Shown here piece after piece: positions 1-9,038 of a stretch of DNA of 64,000 nt (its first letter is position 1; every line of letters starts with the position of its first letter). The notes under the pieces are model-generated. The model did not search any database. It was not told the origin of the DNA and was given only the letters and a program-made list of their open reading frames with translations. Location: NCBI GenBank assembly GCA_049603715.1, contig JBMYSW010000001.1, positions 179,783 to 243,782 of the forward strand. Direction: 5' to 3'. Source of the DNA: Pontibacterium sp049603715. GTDB lineage: Bacteria > Pseudomonadota > Gammaproteobacteria > Pseudomonadales > Balneatricaceae. A program made the position numbers and the translations under genes.

Positions 1-816
1 ACCGTGTTTGGCCAAGCGACCCGATTGCGGCAATACCACAGCAATATTTTGAGCTTCGATCAGGTCAAAGCTTACACTGCCTTGCACTTCAGGCGGGTAA
101 AAGCCAACAGGGTGGTCTGCCCAAACACGCTTCCACTGATTAATCGCTTCAGCTTGTGCATCAATTTGTGGGTTTTGGCGTTGTGCTAATAGGTATTCAA
201 ACCAGCCTTGCTCAACATAGTTGTACTCTTGGCTTTGAACCGCTTGATAAAGGGTATTGGTATCTGTGTTGGCAAGTAGCTCTGCGATGCGGTTGTTAAG
301 TGCCTGAACATCTTGGTTAGGCTGCAACGTAAGCGGCATCAGCGCTAAGGCTTCGTTATAGCTATCGCCTTGTTGGCGGTACGCTTGGGCGCGAAGGTCC
401 AAAATACGCGCCTGGGATTCATCGGTCATCCAGCTGCTAGGCTCCACCGATAAAAAACGGATCGCTTGATCGGGGTTGTTGGCGTCTAAGGCCGAGCGTG
501 CGCGACGAGTTGCGGATTCATAGCGCAAAGCAGGGGGCACTTGTGCCAGTGGAACAGCATCTAAGATAGTGAGGGCTGCATCGCGCTTACCAATTGATAG
601 CAAAAGGTTTGCGGCATTTAAGCGTAGGGGTACTGCTTGCAGAGGGGAGCTTTCGGCGCGATTGAGTAACGACTCTACCTGCATACGGGTGCGCTCTTCG
701 AGGGTGTACTCTGGCTCGACCGTCTCGGCTACTTTGGTTGGCTGGCTTGTGCCACAGCCTGTCAATAACACGGCGCCCATTACAAGAGACAAAGACAGCC
801 GAAGGTAATTCGTCAT
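1..816 (-). CDS. lpoA: Penicillin-binding protein activator LpoA (N-terminal part, runs off the window)
   Basis: Reading the reverse strand from an ATG at 814-816 gives an open frame of 272 codons to the window edge. The protein starts with a lipoprotein signal peptide ending in the lipobox LLTGC, so it is an outer-membrane lipoprotein. The following residues are helical and TPR-like (for example LRAQAYRQQGDSYNEALALM), as in the N-domain of LpoA, and the visible end (IAVVLPQSGRLAKHG) is the start of the periplasmic-binding-like C-domain. LpoA stimulates the peptidoglycan synthase PBP1A. The identification rests on this architecture plus the divergent rsmI neighbour, the usual lpoA-rsmI arrangement. 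Only 37 bases separate the two starts, so their promoters must overlap or lie inside the coding sequences. The stop is outside the window. Confidence 0.85.
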   Translation of the reverse strand, partial: MTNYLRLSLSLVMGAVLLTGCGTSQPTKVAETVEPEYTLEERTRMQVESLLNRAESSPLQAVPLRLNAANLLLSIGKRDAALTILDAVPLAQVPPALRYESATRRARSALDANNPDQAIRFLSVEPSSWMTDESQARILDLRAQAYRQQGDSYNEALALMPLTLQPNQDVQALNNRIAELLANTDTNTLYQAVQSQEYNYVEQGWFEYLLAQRQNPQIDAQAEAINQWKRVWADHPVGFYPPEVQGSVSFDLIEAQNIAVVLPQSGRLAKHG

Positions 817-853
817 ATACTGCTCACCCTAATCCTGAGGATGGAAATAAAAA

Positions 854-1696
854 ATGTTAGATGTTGCGTTGTATATTGTGGCAACCCCGATAGGTAATCT
901 ATCAGATTTATCACCCCGTGCCATTGAGACACTCAGTCGAGTGGGTTTGATCGCTGCAGAAGATACGCGCCACAGTCAGCGATTGCTGACGCACTTTAAC
1001 ATTAATACGCGACAGATATCAGTCCATGACCACAATGAACGCCAACGTGTGGACATGATTTTACAGCATTTAGAAGAAGGTACGAGTGTTGCCCTTATTT
1101 CTGATGCCGGTACCCCGGTTATATCCGACCCAGGTTATGTTTTAGTAAAGGGAGTGCGTGAAGCGGGGCATCGAGTGATTCCTGTGCCTGGGTGTGTGGC
1201 TTTTATTACTGCACTTTGCGCCTCGGGTTTGCCTGCTACTTCGTTTGCATTTCAGGGCTTTGCACCGCCAAAAGGTCGTGCCCGTGAGCAGTTTTTTGAA
1301 GCCTGTGCTGACGATACCAAAACTCAAATTTTTTATGAGTCTTGTCACCGCATTCAGGCTTCCCTTGAGGTCATGGCGAGTGTTTTTGGTGACGATCGGC
1401 CAGCGTGTGTCGCTCGCGAGTTAACCAAAACTTATGAAACCATAAAGCACGGCACGCTTGCTGAGCTTATTGAGTGGGTCGCTGCGGATGCAAATCAGCG
1501 CAAAGGTGAATTTGTAGTGATTGTGCAGGGCGCTCCCGCGCAAGATACGTCTGAAATTGATGCCAAAACTCTCAGCATGCTCAGCGTAATGATTGAGGAG
1601 TTGCCGCTAAAGCAGGCGGCGGGTTTGGTCGCCAAAATAACGGGTATTAAAAAGAACACCCTGTACCAAGCGGCTTTGGAGCTAAAAGAAGGGTAA
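854..1696 (+). CDS. rsmI: 16S rRNA (cytidine(1402)-2'-O)-methyltransferase RsmI
   Basis: A 280-residue protein of the tetrapyrrole methylase fold. It opens with the RsmI signature LYIVATPIGNLSDLSPRAIE, followed by AAEDTRHSQRLL and the SAM-binding stretch ALISDAGTPVISDPG. The length is normal for the family. RsmI 2'-O-methylates C1402 of 16S rRNA in the decoding centre, acting with RsmH on the same nucleotide; rsmH lies 1.4 kb downstream. The start is the ATG at 854; the ribosome binding site is poor (GAGGATGGAA lies 9-18 bases upstream). It is divergent from lpoA and is followed by the RNase P RNA gene. Confidence 0.95.
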   Translation: MLDVALYIVATPIGNLSDLSPRAIETLSRVGLIAAEDTRHSQRLLTHFNINTRQISVHDHNERQRVDMILQHLEEGTSVALISDAGTPVISDPGYVLVKGVREAGHRVIPVPGCVAFITALCASGLPATSFAFQGFAPPKGRAREQFFEACADDTKTQIFYESCHRIQASLEVMASVFGDDRPACVARELTKTYETIKHGTLAELIEWVAADANQRKGEFVVIVQGAPAQDTSEIDAKTLSMLSVMIEELPLKQAAGLVAKITGIKKNTLYQAALELKEG

Positions 1697-1762
1697 CTTG
1701 CCGAGCTCTCCAGCTACTCGCATGCAGTCGCTAATAACTTGAGCGGCTGCTCATAAATAAAG

Positions 1763-1790
1763 TTGCTTTTGCAAAACTAAACGGTATCCT
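1763..1790 (+). promoter_or_regulatory. Predicted sigma-70 promoter of rnpB
   Basis: TTGCTT at 1763-1768 and TATCCT at 1785-1790 are separated by 16 bases. A transcription start about seven bases downstream would fall at the first base of the P1 helix of RNase P RNA (about 1798), which supports the assignment. The -10 matches the consensus at four of six positions. Confidence 0.55.
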
Positions 1791-1797
1791 TGTCGCC

Positions 1798-2143
1798 TGA
1801 AGTTCGCCAGACAGTCGCCGCTACTTCGGTAGGGGAGGAAAGTCCGGGCTCCATAGGGCAAAGTGCCAGATAACGTCTGGGCGGCGCGAGCCGACGGCCA
1901 GTGCAGCAGAAAATATACCGCCTAAGTACTTCGGTACCGGTAAGGTTGAAATGGTGAGGTAAGAGCTCACCGCGTGGGTGGCAACATTCCACGGCAGGGT
2001 AAACCCCACTCGGAGCAAGACCAAATAGGACCCCTTAAGGTATGGCCCATACCGGGGTCGGGTAGGTTGCTTGAGGTGTACGGCGACGTGCACCCTAGAT
2101 GAATGACTGTCCACGACAAAACCCGGCTTATCGGCGAACTTCA
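1798..2143 (+). ncRNA. rnpB: RNase P RNA, bacterial class A
   Basis: The catalytic RNA of RNase P, which matures tRNA 5' ends. The ends pair to form helix P1: TGAAGTTCGCC at 1798-1808 with GGCGAACTTCA at 2133-2143. Just inside the 5' end lies the universal block GAGGAAAGTCCGGGCTCC. The conserved 3' half is also present, with GGGTAAACCCC, the AGACCAAATAGG region and GATGAATGACTGTCCACGACA, which closes P4. The length of about 346 nt is typical. No clear hairpin terminator follows. Reverse-strand open frames across this RNA are not genes. The position between rsmI and mraZ is the usual pseudomonad-like location. Confidence 0.97.
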
Positions 2144-2413
2144 TTTTCTTCCCTTCTGTTTTACTCTTTATACCGTCTCTTGTTTCTTGACGTTTCTACA
2201 TTGATGCGGGCTTTTGCCTCAGCTCGTTAAGTTTTTCTCGGCATTGAGCTAGCGTTGTAGATTTTGCTGTTTTGCCTCGTTTTTTAGCTCTACTTTCCTC
2301 TGCTTGGTCGCTAATGTGATTCGATTTCGCGGGCTCTTGTCGCGAATGTCTTTGCTTCTGTGGATAAATGGCCGTTCTAAAATGAATAAGCGGTGAAAGC
2401 TGCGGTCTTCGCC
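2144..2413 (+). other. Intergenic DNA between rnpB and the dcw promoter
   Basis: About 270 bases, T-rich on the + strand, without a convincing gene or hairpin terminator. It presumably holds the 3' trailer of RNase P RNA. I see no other structure. Confidence 0.4.
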
Positions 2414-2442
2414 TTGCAATAGTGGGTGTGAATTTCTATAGT
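2414..2442 (+). promoter_or_regulatory. Predicted sigma-70 promoter of the dcw cluster (Pmra)
   Basis: TTGCAA at 2414-2419 and TATAGT at 2437-2442 have an exact 17-base spacer. Transcription would begin at about 2449, directly at the first MraZ-box-like repeat and 110 bases before mraZ. The strong match and the operator next to it support this as the main promoter of the division cluster. Confidence 0.65.
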
Positions 2443-2449
2443 TTAGGGG

Positions 2450-2504
2450 TGGGAAAAGGTGGAAAAAAGTGTCTCTTTGTGGGTAAATGTGGCGCTTTTT
2501 GGTT
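2450..2504 (+). promoter_or_regulatory. MraZ operator: ladder of TGGNN repeats with a 10-base period
   Basis: Five-base units start every ten bases: TGGGA at 2450, TGGAA at 2460, TGTCT at 2470 (degenerate), TGGGT at 2480, TGGCG at 2490 and TGGTT at 2500. Known MraZ boxes are TGGGN direct repeats separated by five bases, usually three or four copies, placed just upstream of mraZ. The register, sequence and location all fit autoregulation of the cluster by MraZ. The number of units is higher than in the classical operator. Binding itself is inferred. Confidence 0.7.
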
Positions 2505-2559
2505 GGTTCTCCTTTGGGTTAATAGTTAAGCCTTTGAAAAGGCATAAGTTATTCAGCAG

Positions 2560-3039
2560 GTGCAGACATTGGATACCGCATTTCGTGGTTACAGTGAGGT
2601 CAGCGTAGACAGCAAGGGTCGCCTTGCGGTCCCTACTCGCTATCGCGATGTGCTTGACCGTGTCTGCGCGGGGCGACTGGTGTTAACCCTCGATCCTTTT
2701 TCGCCGTGCTTGCTGCTTTATCCCGAACCTCACTGGCTTGAGGTGCAAGCCTCGGTTGAGGCGCTGCCGAACTTGTCGGGTCACACTCGCATGATCCAAC
2801 GTAAGCTGATTGGTAGCGCGTGTGATATTGAGCTCGACAGCGGTGGGCGCTTGTTACTGCCATCGTCATTGCGGGCAAAGCAGGCCATTGCCAAAAAAGT
2901 CGTGATTATTGGTCAGGGCAGCAAGTTTGAAATCTGGAGCCAAGAAGCGTGGCTCGCAGAAGAAGAGAAGTTTGAACAAGAAATGGCAGCGTTAGATATG
3001 AATAACCTGCCACCTGAATTAGCAAATTTAACCCTTTAA
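2560..3039 (+). CDS. mraZ: Transcriptional regulator MraZ
   Basis: A 159-residue protein with two SpoVT-AbrB-like domains. The first contains FRGYSEVSVDSKGRLAVPTR and the second CDIELDSGGRLLLPSSLR; the repeated D-x-x-G-R-L-x-x-P is the MraZ signature. MraZ forms a ring that binds TGGGN repeats and represses its own operon. The frame opens at GTG 2560. A TTG at 2569, eight bases after AGCAGG, is an equally good start and brings the length nearer the usual 150. It heads the dcw operon and is followed 16 bases later by rsmH. The C-terminus (EMAALDMNNLPPELANLTL) is not part of the conserved fold. Confidence 0.93.
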   Translation: MQTLDTAFRGYSEVSVDSKGRLAVPTRYRDVLDRVCAGRLVLTLDPFSPCLLLYPEPHWLEVQASVEALPNLSGHTRMIQRKLIGSACDIELDSGGRLLLPSSLRAKQAIAKKVVIIGQGSKFEIWSQEAWLAEEEKFEQEMAALDMNNLPPELANLTL

Positions 3040-3055
3040 GGCGGTACCGTAATTT

Positions 3056-3994
3056 ATGAGCACTTCCTACAACCACATTACGGTATTACTCAACGAGGCC
3101 GTGGACTCGTTAATTGACGACAAGAGTGGCTTTTATGTTGATGCCACCTTTGGTCGTGGTGGTCACTCGTCGCTGGTTTTACAAAACCTCGATGACGACG
3201 GTCAGTTAATGGCAATTGATAAAGACCCTCAGGCCATTGCGGTGGCTCATGAGCGCTTCGCTGAAGAACCTCGTTTTTCGATTTGCCACGGCAGTTTTGC
3301 TGAGCTTCAAAGTTTTGTAGCTGAGCGTGACATGGTGGGCAAAGTTGACGGTATTTTGATGGATTTGGGTGTTTCGTCGCCACAGCTAGACGATGCCGAG
3401 CGCGGTTTTAGCTTTATGAACGACGGCCCGCTAGATATGCGCATGGACACCACGCGTGGACAAAGCGCAGCGGACTGGATTGCGACCGCCGACGAAGCTG
3501 AAATTGCTGATGTTATTTATGTGTTTGGCGAAGAGCGGTTTTCGCGCCGCATGGCGAAAGCCATTGTTGAAGCGCGTGCCGAAACACCGATTACTCGCAC
3601 CAAGCAGTTGGCCGACATTATTTCGCAAGCCAACCCTGCATGGGAAAAAGGCAAGCATCCAGCGACTCGTGCCTTCCAAGGTATTCGTATTTTTATCAAC
3701 CAAGAGTTGGCTGATTTAGAAGCGGTGTTAGAGCAAAGTCTTGAAGTACTTGCTGTAGGTGGGCGACTGGTGGTGATTAGCTTCCACTCTCTCGAAGACC
3801 GCATTGTTAAGCGTTTCATCCGGAAATATGTAAAGGGTGATGAGCATATCCCAGCGGGTATTCCTGTTACGGACGACATGTTAAATCAGCGTCTTAAAGC
3901 GAAGTCGAAGGCGATTAAACCGAGTAAAGCTGAGGTGGATGCCAACGTGCGTGCGCGTAGTGCTGTGATGCGTTGTGCAACCAAAATTAAATGA
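3056..3994 (+). CDS. rsmH: 16S rRNA (cytosine(1402)-N4)-methyltransferase RsmH
   Basis: A 312-residue class I SAM methyltransferase. It starts with the family motif HITVLLNEAVDSL, then the SAM-binding segment VDATFGRGGHS, and holds GILMDLGVSSPQLD and VVISFHSLEDRIVKRF, all RsmH hallmarks. It N4-methylates C1402 of 16S rRNA, the nucleotide that RsmI also modifies. The length matches the family. It lies second in the dcw cluster and its stop overlaps the ftsL start (ATGA at 3991-3994). Confidence 0.97.
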   Translation: MSTSYNHITVLLNEAVDSLIDDKSGFYVDATFGRGGHSSLVLQNLDDDGQLMAIDKDPQAIAVAHERFAEEPRFSICHGSFAELQSFVAERDMVGKVDGILMDLGVSSPQLDDAERGFSFMNDGPLDMRMDTTRGQSAADWIATADEAEIADVIYVFGEERFSRRMAKAIVEARAETPITRTKQLADIISQANPAWEKGKHPATRAFQGIRIFINQELADLEAVLEQSLEVLAVGGRLVVISFHSLEDRIVKRFIRKYVKGDEHIPAGIPVTDDMLNQRLKAKSKAIKPSKAEVDANVRARSAVMRCATKIK

Positions 3995-4401
3995 CGGATA
4001 CGACCAGCCCAGAGCCAACGCTAGAAACCACGTCTAGCCCCTCAAAAGCGCAGGGTTTTGCACTGGTAACTGAGCTTTTAGATGAGATGGCAGATGCGGG
4101 CCAAACGCCACCGCAAATGCTGTCGCCTAAGAGCTATTTTAAGCGCCATTTGTTGGTGTTGCTCTTGGTGCTTACCGTCGCATTTTTTTCGGTGGTAGTG
4201 GTTGTTACGGTGCACGAGCAGCGCAAGCTGTTTCATCAGCATCAGGTGTTATTGAAAGAAGCTCACGCACTGGAAGTCGAGCGTGGGCAGTTAATGGCTG
4301 AGCTAGGCACTTGGGCGCAAAACAACCGAGTGGATGGCTTGGCCGCCGAGCAGCTGGAGATGTTTGCACCAGCGTTTGAGGACATAGAGTTTATAAAATG
4401 A
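3991..4401 (+). CDS. ftsL: Cell division protein FtsL
   Basis: A 136-residue bitopic inner-membrane protein. A cytoplasmic tail of about 53 residues precedes one transmembrane helix (about 54-74, rich in L and V). The periplasmic part HEQRKLFHQHQVLLKEAHAL is a short coiled coil with leucine-like heptads, then FtsL-like WAQNNRVDGLAAEQLEM. FtsL forms the FtsQLB complex that activates FtsWI. The tail is longer than the E. coli one. Sequence conservation of FtsL is low, so position between rsmH and ftsI is a main argument. It overlaps both neighbours by four bases. Confidence 0.9.
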   Translation: MTDTTSPEPTLETTSSPSKAQGFALVTELLDEMADAGQTPPQMLSPKSYFKRHLLVLLLVLTVAFFSVVVVVTVHEQRKLFHQHQVLLKEAHALEVERGQLMAELGTWAQNNRVDGLAAEQLEMFAPAFEDIEFIK

Positions 4402-6125
4402 GCGAAAACACTCAGCCCAAACAAGCATTAAACGTTTGGCGCCTATGTTTAATAGGCGCTTTGCTTTTGCTTGTGTGTGGTTATGTGTTTTTTGAAATGA
4501 CGCGCCTGTTTACCGATAAGCAGGAGTTTCTGCAAAAAGAAGGGCGTGCCCGCTTTGTCCGTAATGTGGATGTGCCGGCCATGCGCGGCGGTATATTTGA
4601 TCGTCGCGGTGTCGCCCTTGCGGTGAATGCGCCTGTCGCTAGCATCTACATTCGCCCCAATAAAGTTGATTTCAACGAAAAGGGTACGCCTGCTAATTTA
4701 ACGAGCTTGGCGAAGTTGCTAGGAACGTCGCCCAAGGCGCTTACAAATAAGCTCACTAAAGCGCAGAAAGCCGGTCGCCACTTTATCTATTTGCATCGCT
4801 TGGTAGAGCCGAGTGTCGCTAAACAGATTAAGCAGCTTAAGCTGGCCTATGTCGGTATTGAGGAGCACTATCAGCGATACTACCCCGCGGCCGAGGTGGT
4901 AAGCCATGTGGTGGGCTTTACCAACATCGATGGCAAGGGCTTAGCTGGCTTAGAGGCCACCTACGACTCGGCGCTTACAGAGCAGATTGGCCTACAAACT
5001 ATCTATCAAGACCGTGAGCGCAGAAGTATTGAGCGCATTCGCTACGAAAAACCAGCGATGCCGGGTAAAGACTTACACCTGACCCTTGATATGCGTTTGC
5101 AGTACTTAGCCTACCGCGAGCTAAAAGCCGCCGTAACAGCACACAACGCCACCAGTGGTTCGTTGGTGATGCTAGATGTCGCTACGGGCGATATTTTGGC
5201 CATGGCGAATGCGCCTTCGTTTAACCCAAACGATTTATCCCAACGCACTGGCCCAGAGCTTCGCAATCGCGCAGCTATCGACCTATACGAGCCCGGCTCG
5301 ACCATGAAGCCTTTGACCATCGCTGCCGCTATGGCGAGCGGTGCGTACCAGCGTGACAGCCAAGTAGATACCAGCCCAGGCCGTATGCAGTTGCGTGGCG
5401 GCAAAGTATCGGACCCTCGCAACTATGGCGAGGTACCCTTGGCAGAAGTTATTCGCCTGTCCAGTAACGTAGGTGCTTCTAAAATTGCGCTATCCCTCGA
5501 GTCAGGCACTGTGCGCAACTTGCTCGAAAATCTTGGCTTTGGTCAAACCACAGGGGTTGGTTTACAAGGCGAACAGGCGGGTAGTTTGCCTTATTACGGT
5601 GAGCGTCAAGAGCTGCAGCGTGCACAAATGGCCTTTGGTTACGGTCTATCGGTTACACCCCTTCAGTTAGCGGCCGCTTACTTACCGATTGCAGGTGATG
5701 GCACCTTGCCTCATGTGAAACTACTCAAAGGACCAGATGTAGCCAAGCCGAAGCGAGTGATTCCTGAGCAGGTGGCCATTGATGTGCGCAAAATGATGGA
5801 AACCGTGGTATCAGACACAGGTACCGCTCGCTTGGCAAAAGTGCAGGGCTATCGTGCTGCAGGCAAAACCGGCACCGTACACGTGGCAAATAGCGGCGGT
5901 TACGCACAAGACGAATATGTCGCGCACTTTGTTGGCCTTATTCCCGCCACCAAACCAAAGGTGGTGATGGCCATTGTAATGAATCAGCCCGGCGGCCAAG
6001 AGCATTTTGGTGGCGAAGTGTCTGGGCCTATTTTTGCTCGTGTCGCCAGTGAGGCCATGCGCTTACTTAACGTTACCCCCGATAACCTTGAGAGTGGCCG
6101 AGTCATACAGGTGGTGTCGCGATGA
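4398..6125 (+). CDS. ftsI: Peptidoglycan D,D-transpeptidase FtsI (PBP3)
   Basis: A 575-residue class B penicillin-binding protein that cross-links septal peptidoglycan together with FtsW. It has a short cytoplasmic tail, a transmembrane helix at about 15-34, the non-catalytic pedestal (MRGGIFDRRG at about 62-71) and a transpeptidase domain. The three active-site motifs are intact: S301-T-M-K304 as SxxK, S355-S-N357 as SxN and K490-T-G492 as KTG. The start is the ATG overlapping the ftsL stop, and its own stop overlaps murE. Confidence 0.97.
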   Translation: MSENTQPKQALNVWRLCLIGALLLLVCGYVFFEMTRLFTDKQEFLQKEGRARFVRNVDVPAMRGGIFDRRGVALAVNAPVASIYIRPNKVDFNEKGTPANLTSLAKLLGTSPKALTNKLTKAQKAGRHFIYLHRLVEPSVAKQIKQLKLAYVGIEEHYQRYYPAAEVVSHVVGFTNIDGKGLAGLEATYDSALTEQIGLQTIYQDRERRSIERIRYEKPAMPGKDLHLTLDMRLQYLAYRELKAAVTAHNATSGSLVMLDVATGDILAMANAPSFNPNDLSQRTGPELRNRAAIDLYEPGSTMKPLTIAAAMASGAYQRDSQVDTSPGRMQLRGGKVSDPRNYGEVPLAEVIRLSSNVGASKIALSLESGTVRNLLENLGFGQTTGVGLQGEQAGSLPYYGERQELQRAQMAFGYGLSVTPLQLAAAYLPIAGDGTLPHVKLLKGPDVAKPKRVIPEQVAIDVRKMMETVVSDTGTARLAKVQGYRAAGKTGTVHVANSGGYAQDEYVAHFVGLIPATKPKVVMAIVMNQPGGQEHFGGEVSGPIFARVASEAMRLLNVTPDNLESGRVIQVVSR

Positions 6126-7624
6126 CGTGTCCTTTAGGCCATTTACTCCCCGAGTTGGCGAACCACGCAAAAGCCAACCAGCGTTTTAGCTGTCTGACAG
6201 AGGACAGCCGAGCGGTCGAGCCCGGTTGCTTATACCTGGCTCGAGCGGGAGCCGGTGGTAAGGGTTTGCACTACCTTACTTCGGCACTAAAGCAAGGCCC
6301 CGCGGTGGTCATTGCCGATCGTGGAGAGTATCAGCGATTTAGCCATAGCGAACCTGTGCTCGCGGCCGAAGCGGCACAGCAGCTCACCACACAAAACTGT
6401 GAATTGATTTTGGTGGATGCACTTGAGGTTAAGCGAGCGGCTATCGCAGCAGCTTTTTATGGTAAGCCAGCCGAGCGTTTAACCCTTATTGGCATTACCG
6501 GCACCAATGGTAAAACCTCGTGTGCCAGCTTTATCGCCCAAGCCCTTGGTCACTTAGGTAAGCAAGCGGCAGTGATCGGTACCTTGGGCAATGGCCCTTT
6601 GGCTAACTTAACACCTAGCCAAAACACCACGCCGGGGCCTTTGGAATTACATGCCTTATTTGCGGAATATGTTCAGCAGGGTATCACCCATGTGGTGATG
6701 GAGGTGTCGAGTCATGCTCTGGATCAAGGGCGAGTAGACGGCCTTTATTTTGAAGTGGCTGCTTTTACTAACCTCACCCACGACCACCTTGATTACCACG
6801 GCACCATGGAGGCATATGCCAACGCCAAAGCTCAACTCTTTGCGGTAGAGCGTTGTCACCGTGCGGTTATCAACTGTCTTGATCACTGGGGTTTGGCGAT
6901 TTTTGAGCAAACCGCTCAAAGCAAGTTAGGTATAGGCCCCGATATTCAAATTGAAGTGCTGGTTGCTAACGGCTTGGCCGGTAGCGAGTGCAAGCTCACT
7001 ATGGGCTCAGAAACCTTTACTTTTTCCACCCAGCAGTTGGGTGAATTTGTTTTGGACAACCTCGCGATTTGCGCAGGTGTACTTAAGCAGCTGGGTGTAA
7101 GCGTCGCTGCCATTTCCGAAACCCTCGGGGAAGTTACCTCAGTGGCGGGGCGTATGGAGCGTATCGACTTAGCCAACGGTGCCGTCGGTATTGTGGATTA
7201 CGCGCACACGCCAGATGCCCTCGAAAAGCTGCTACACAGTGCTCAGCAGCTCAAGCCCGAAAGCCTAATTTGTGTTTTTGGCTGCGGTGGTGATCGCGAT
7301 CGCCAAAAGCGCGCGGTGATGGGTGATATTGCCAGCCGTTTTGCAGACACAGTGCTTATTACCAGCGATAACCCGCGCGGTGAGTCTCCGCAAGCCATTA
7401 TCGACGATATTTTTGCTGGTGTGGCAGCTGAGCACCAACAAAAGTGCCAGCAAGTGGTGGATCGCAAGCAAGCCATAGAACAAGCCGTGGCGATGAGCCA
7501 GCCGGGTGACCTCGTGGTTGTGGCGGGTAAAGGCCACGAAGATTATCAAGAAGTAAACGGGCAGCGTTTTCCGTTTTCCGACCAAGACACCCTGCGGGCA
7601 GGGCAGCAGGAGCAAGAAGTATGA
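6122..7624 (+). CDS. murE: UDP-MurNAc-L-Ala-D-Glu:meso-diaminopimelate ligase MurE
   Basis: A 500-residue Mur ligase. The ATP-binding loop is GITGTNGKTS (about 124-133), the central domain contains THDHLDYHGTMEAY, and the C-domain has DNPR at 416-419, the motif that selects meso-diaminopimelate rather than lysine. It adds the third residue of the peptidoglycan stem peptide in the cytoplasm. ATGA overlaps join it to ftsI and murF. The N-terminus (MTCPLGHLLPEL) is a little shorter than in E. coli but the family lengths vary there. Confidence 0.97.
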   Translation: MTCPLGHLLPELANHAKANQRFSCLTEDSRAVEPGCLYLARAGAGGKGLHYLTSALKQGPAVVIADRGEYQRFSHSEPVLAAEAAQQLTTQNCELILVDALEVKRAAIAAAFYGKPAERLTLIGITGTNGKTSCASFIAQALGHLGKQAAVIGTLGNGPLANLTPSQNTTPGPLELHALFAEYVQQGITHVVMEVSSHALDQGRVDGLYFEVAAFTNLTHDHLDYHGTMEAYANAKAQLFAVERCHRAVINCLDHWGLAIFEQTAQSKLGIGPDIQIEVLVANGLAGSECKLTMGSETFTFSTQQLGEFVLDNLAICAGVLKQLGVSVAAISETLGEVTSVAGRMERIDLANGAVGIVDYAHTPDALEKLLHSAQQLKPESLICVFGCGGDRDRQKRAVMGDIASRFADTVLITSDNPRGESPQAIIDDIFAGVAAEHQQKCQQVVDRKQAIEQAVAMSQPGDLVVVAGKGHEDYQEVNGQRFPFSDQDTLRAGQQEQEV

Positions 7625-9036
7625 TTGGCCATTGGTCGACCCACGAAATGGTAAGCCAGATCGGCGGCAGCGCCTTAGGTGCTGATGTCGCCTTTAACAA
7701 AGTAAGCACCGACACCCGTACCGTTGAAGCGGGCGATCTGTTTTTAGCCTTAGTAGGCGAAAACTTTGACGGCCACCAGTTTATTGAGCAAGCCCTCGAA
7801 AAGGGCGCAGTGGCCGTGTGTATTAGTGATGCGAGTTGTTTGCCCGAAGGCGCATCGGCGTGGCGGGTGGACGATACCCGTATTGCCCTTGGTCAAATGG
7901 GTGCACTCAATCGTCGTCGCTTTAATGGTCGTGTATTGGCGGTAACAGGTAGCGCCGGAAAAACCACCGTCAAAGAAATGATGGCGGCGATGTGCGCAGC
8001 TCAAGCCGAAACTTTATTTACCCAAGGCAACCTGAATAATGACTTGGGCGCACCGATGACGTTGTTGCGTTTGACGGAATCACACCAGTTTGCCGTGATT
8101 GAGCTAGGTGCCAGTGCCATTGGCGAAATTGATTACACAGTGCAGCTCACACAGCCCCATGTGGCAATACTCAATAATGCACTGGGTGCTCACCTTGAGG
8201 GCTTTGGCTCTCTGCAAGGTGTGGTAACGGCAAAAGGCGAGATATTTAACACATTAGACAAAAACGGCGTAGCCATCATTAATGCAGATGACTATCATGC
8301 GTCGGTTTGGCTAGACCGTGTTGCAGGGCGCTGCCAAGTGCGTACTTTTTCGGTGGAGAACGACGCGCAAGCTACCGCCTTTGGTCAAAACTTGGTGCAA
8401 AACGAAGCAGGTGGTTTTGACTTTTTAGCGCGCGTTGGCGCAAACGAATATCAGGTTTCTTTGAGTGTTTTAGGGCGTCATAACGTGGCCAATGCGTTGG
8501 CTGCAATGAACGCGCTGGATGCACTCGGCGCTCTTAACGACACCGCAGTAAACGCACTAAACGCTTTTCAGGCAGTTAAGGGGCGTATGCGATCGTATCG
8601 TGTTGGCAGCAGCTTGATTATCGATGACAGCTACAACGCAAACCCCGATGCAGTCAAAGTGGCAGCCGATGTGTTGACCACCTTTGAAGGCCCCCGTGCA
8701 TTTGTTTTAGGGGATATGGCCGAGGTGGGCGAAAGCGAAATTGAAGCGCACCAAGCGACGGGGCGTTACATGGCTGAGCTAGGCGTTGAGGCCTTTTTTA
8801 CCTGCGGTAAACTCAGCGCCCATGCGCTAGACGCCTACGTTGAAGCGATGCAAATCGAAGGTAAGCCCTACGAGCATGCGTCTGCCTTTTATGAGCGCGA
8901 AGAACTGGCTGAAGCGTTACGCCAATGGTGTGTCACTAGCCCAACACACGCGTGGACACTACTGATTAAAGGATCACGCAGTGCAAAAATGGATGAAGTC
9001 GTTACGACACTCACACAACCAACAAACGAGCAGTAG
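7621..9036 (+). CDS. murF: UDP-MurNAc-tripeptide:D-alanyl-D-alanine ligase MurF
   Basis: A 471-residue Mur ligase that adds D-Ala-D-Ala to the UDP-MurNAc tripeptide. It has the MurF N-domain (VSTDTRTVEAGDLFLALVGE), the ATP loop VTGSAGKTTVKEM, the typical TQGNLNNDLGAPMTLL segment, and IIDDSYNANPDAV in the C-domain. It overlaps murE by four bases and is followed two bases later by mraY. Confidence 0.97.
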   Translation: MIGHWSTHEMVSQIGGSALGADVAFNKVSTDTRTVEAGDLFLALVGENFDGHQFIEQALEKGAVAVCISDASCLPEGASAWRVDDTRIALGQMGALNRRRFNGRVLAVTGSAGKTTVKEMMAAMCAAQAETLFTQGNLNNDLGAPMTLLRLTESHQFAVIELGASAIGEIDYTVQLTQPHVAILNNALGAHLEGFGSLQGVVTAKGEIFNTLDKNGVAIINADDYHASVWLDRVAGRCQVRTFSVENDAQATAFGQNLVQNEAGGFDFLARVGANEYQVSLSVLGRHNVANALAAMNALDALGALNDTAVNALNAFQAVKGRMRSYRVGSSLIIDDSYNANPDAVKVAADVLTTFEGPRAFVLGDMAEVGESEIEAHQATGRYMAELGVEAFFTCGKLSAHALDAYVEAMQIEGKPYEHASAFYEREELAEALRQWCVTSPTHAWTLLIKGSRSAKMDEVVTTLTQPTNEQ

Positions 9037-9038
9037 TC

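Noticed and set aside
1777..2144. Two open frames of 71 and 107 codons on the reverse strand
   Set aside because: They lie across the RNase P RNA, have no ribosome binding site and no protein-like conservation pattern; the RNA gene explains the sequence.
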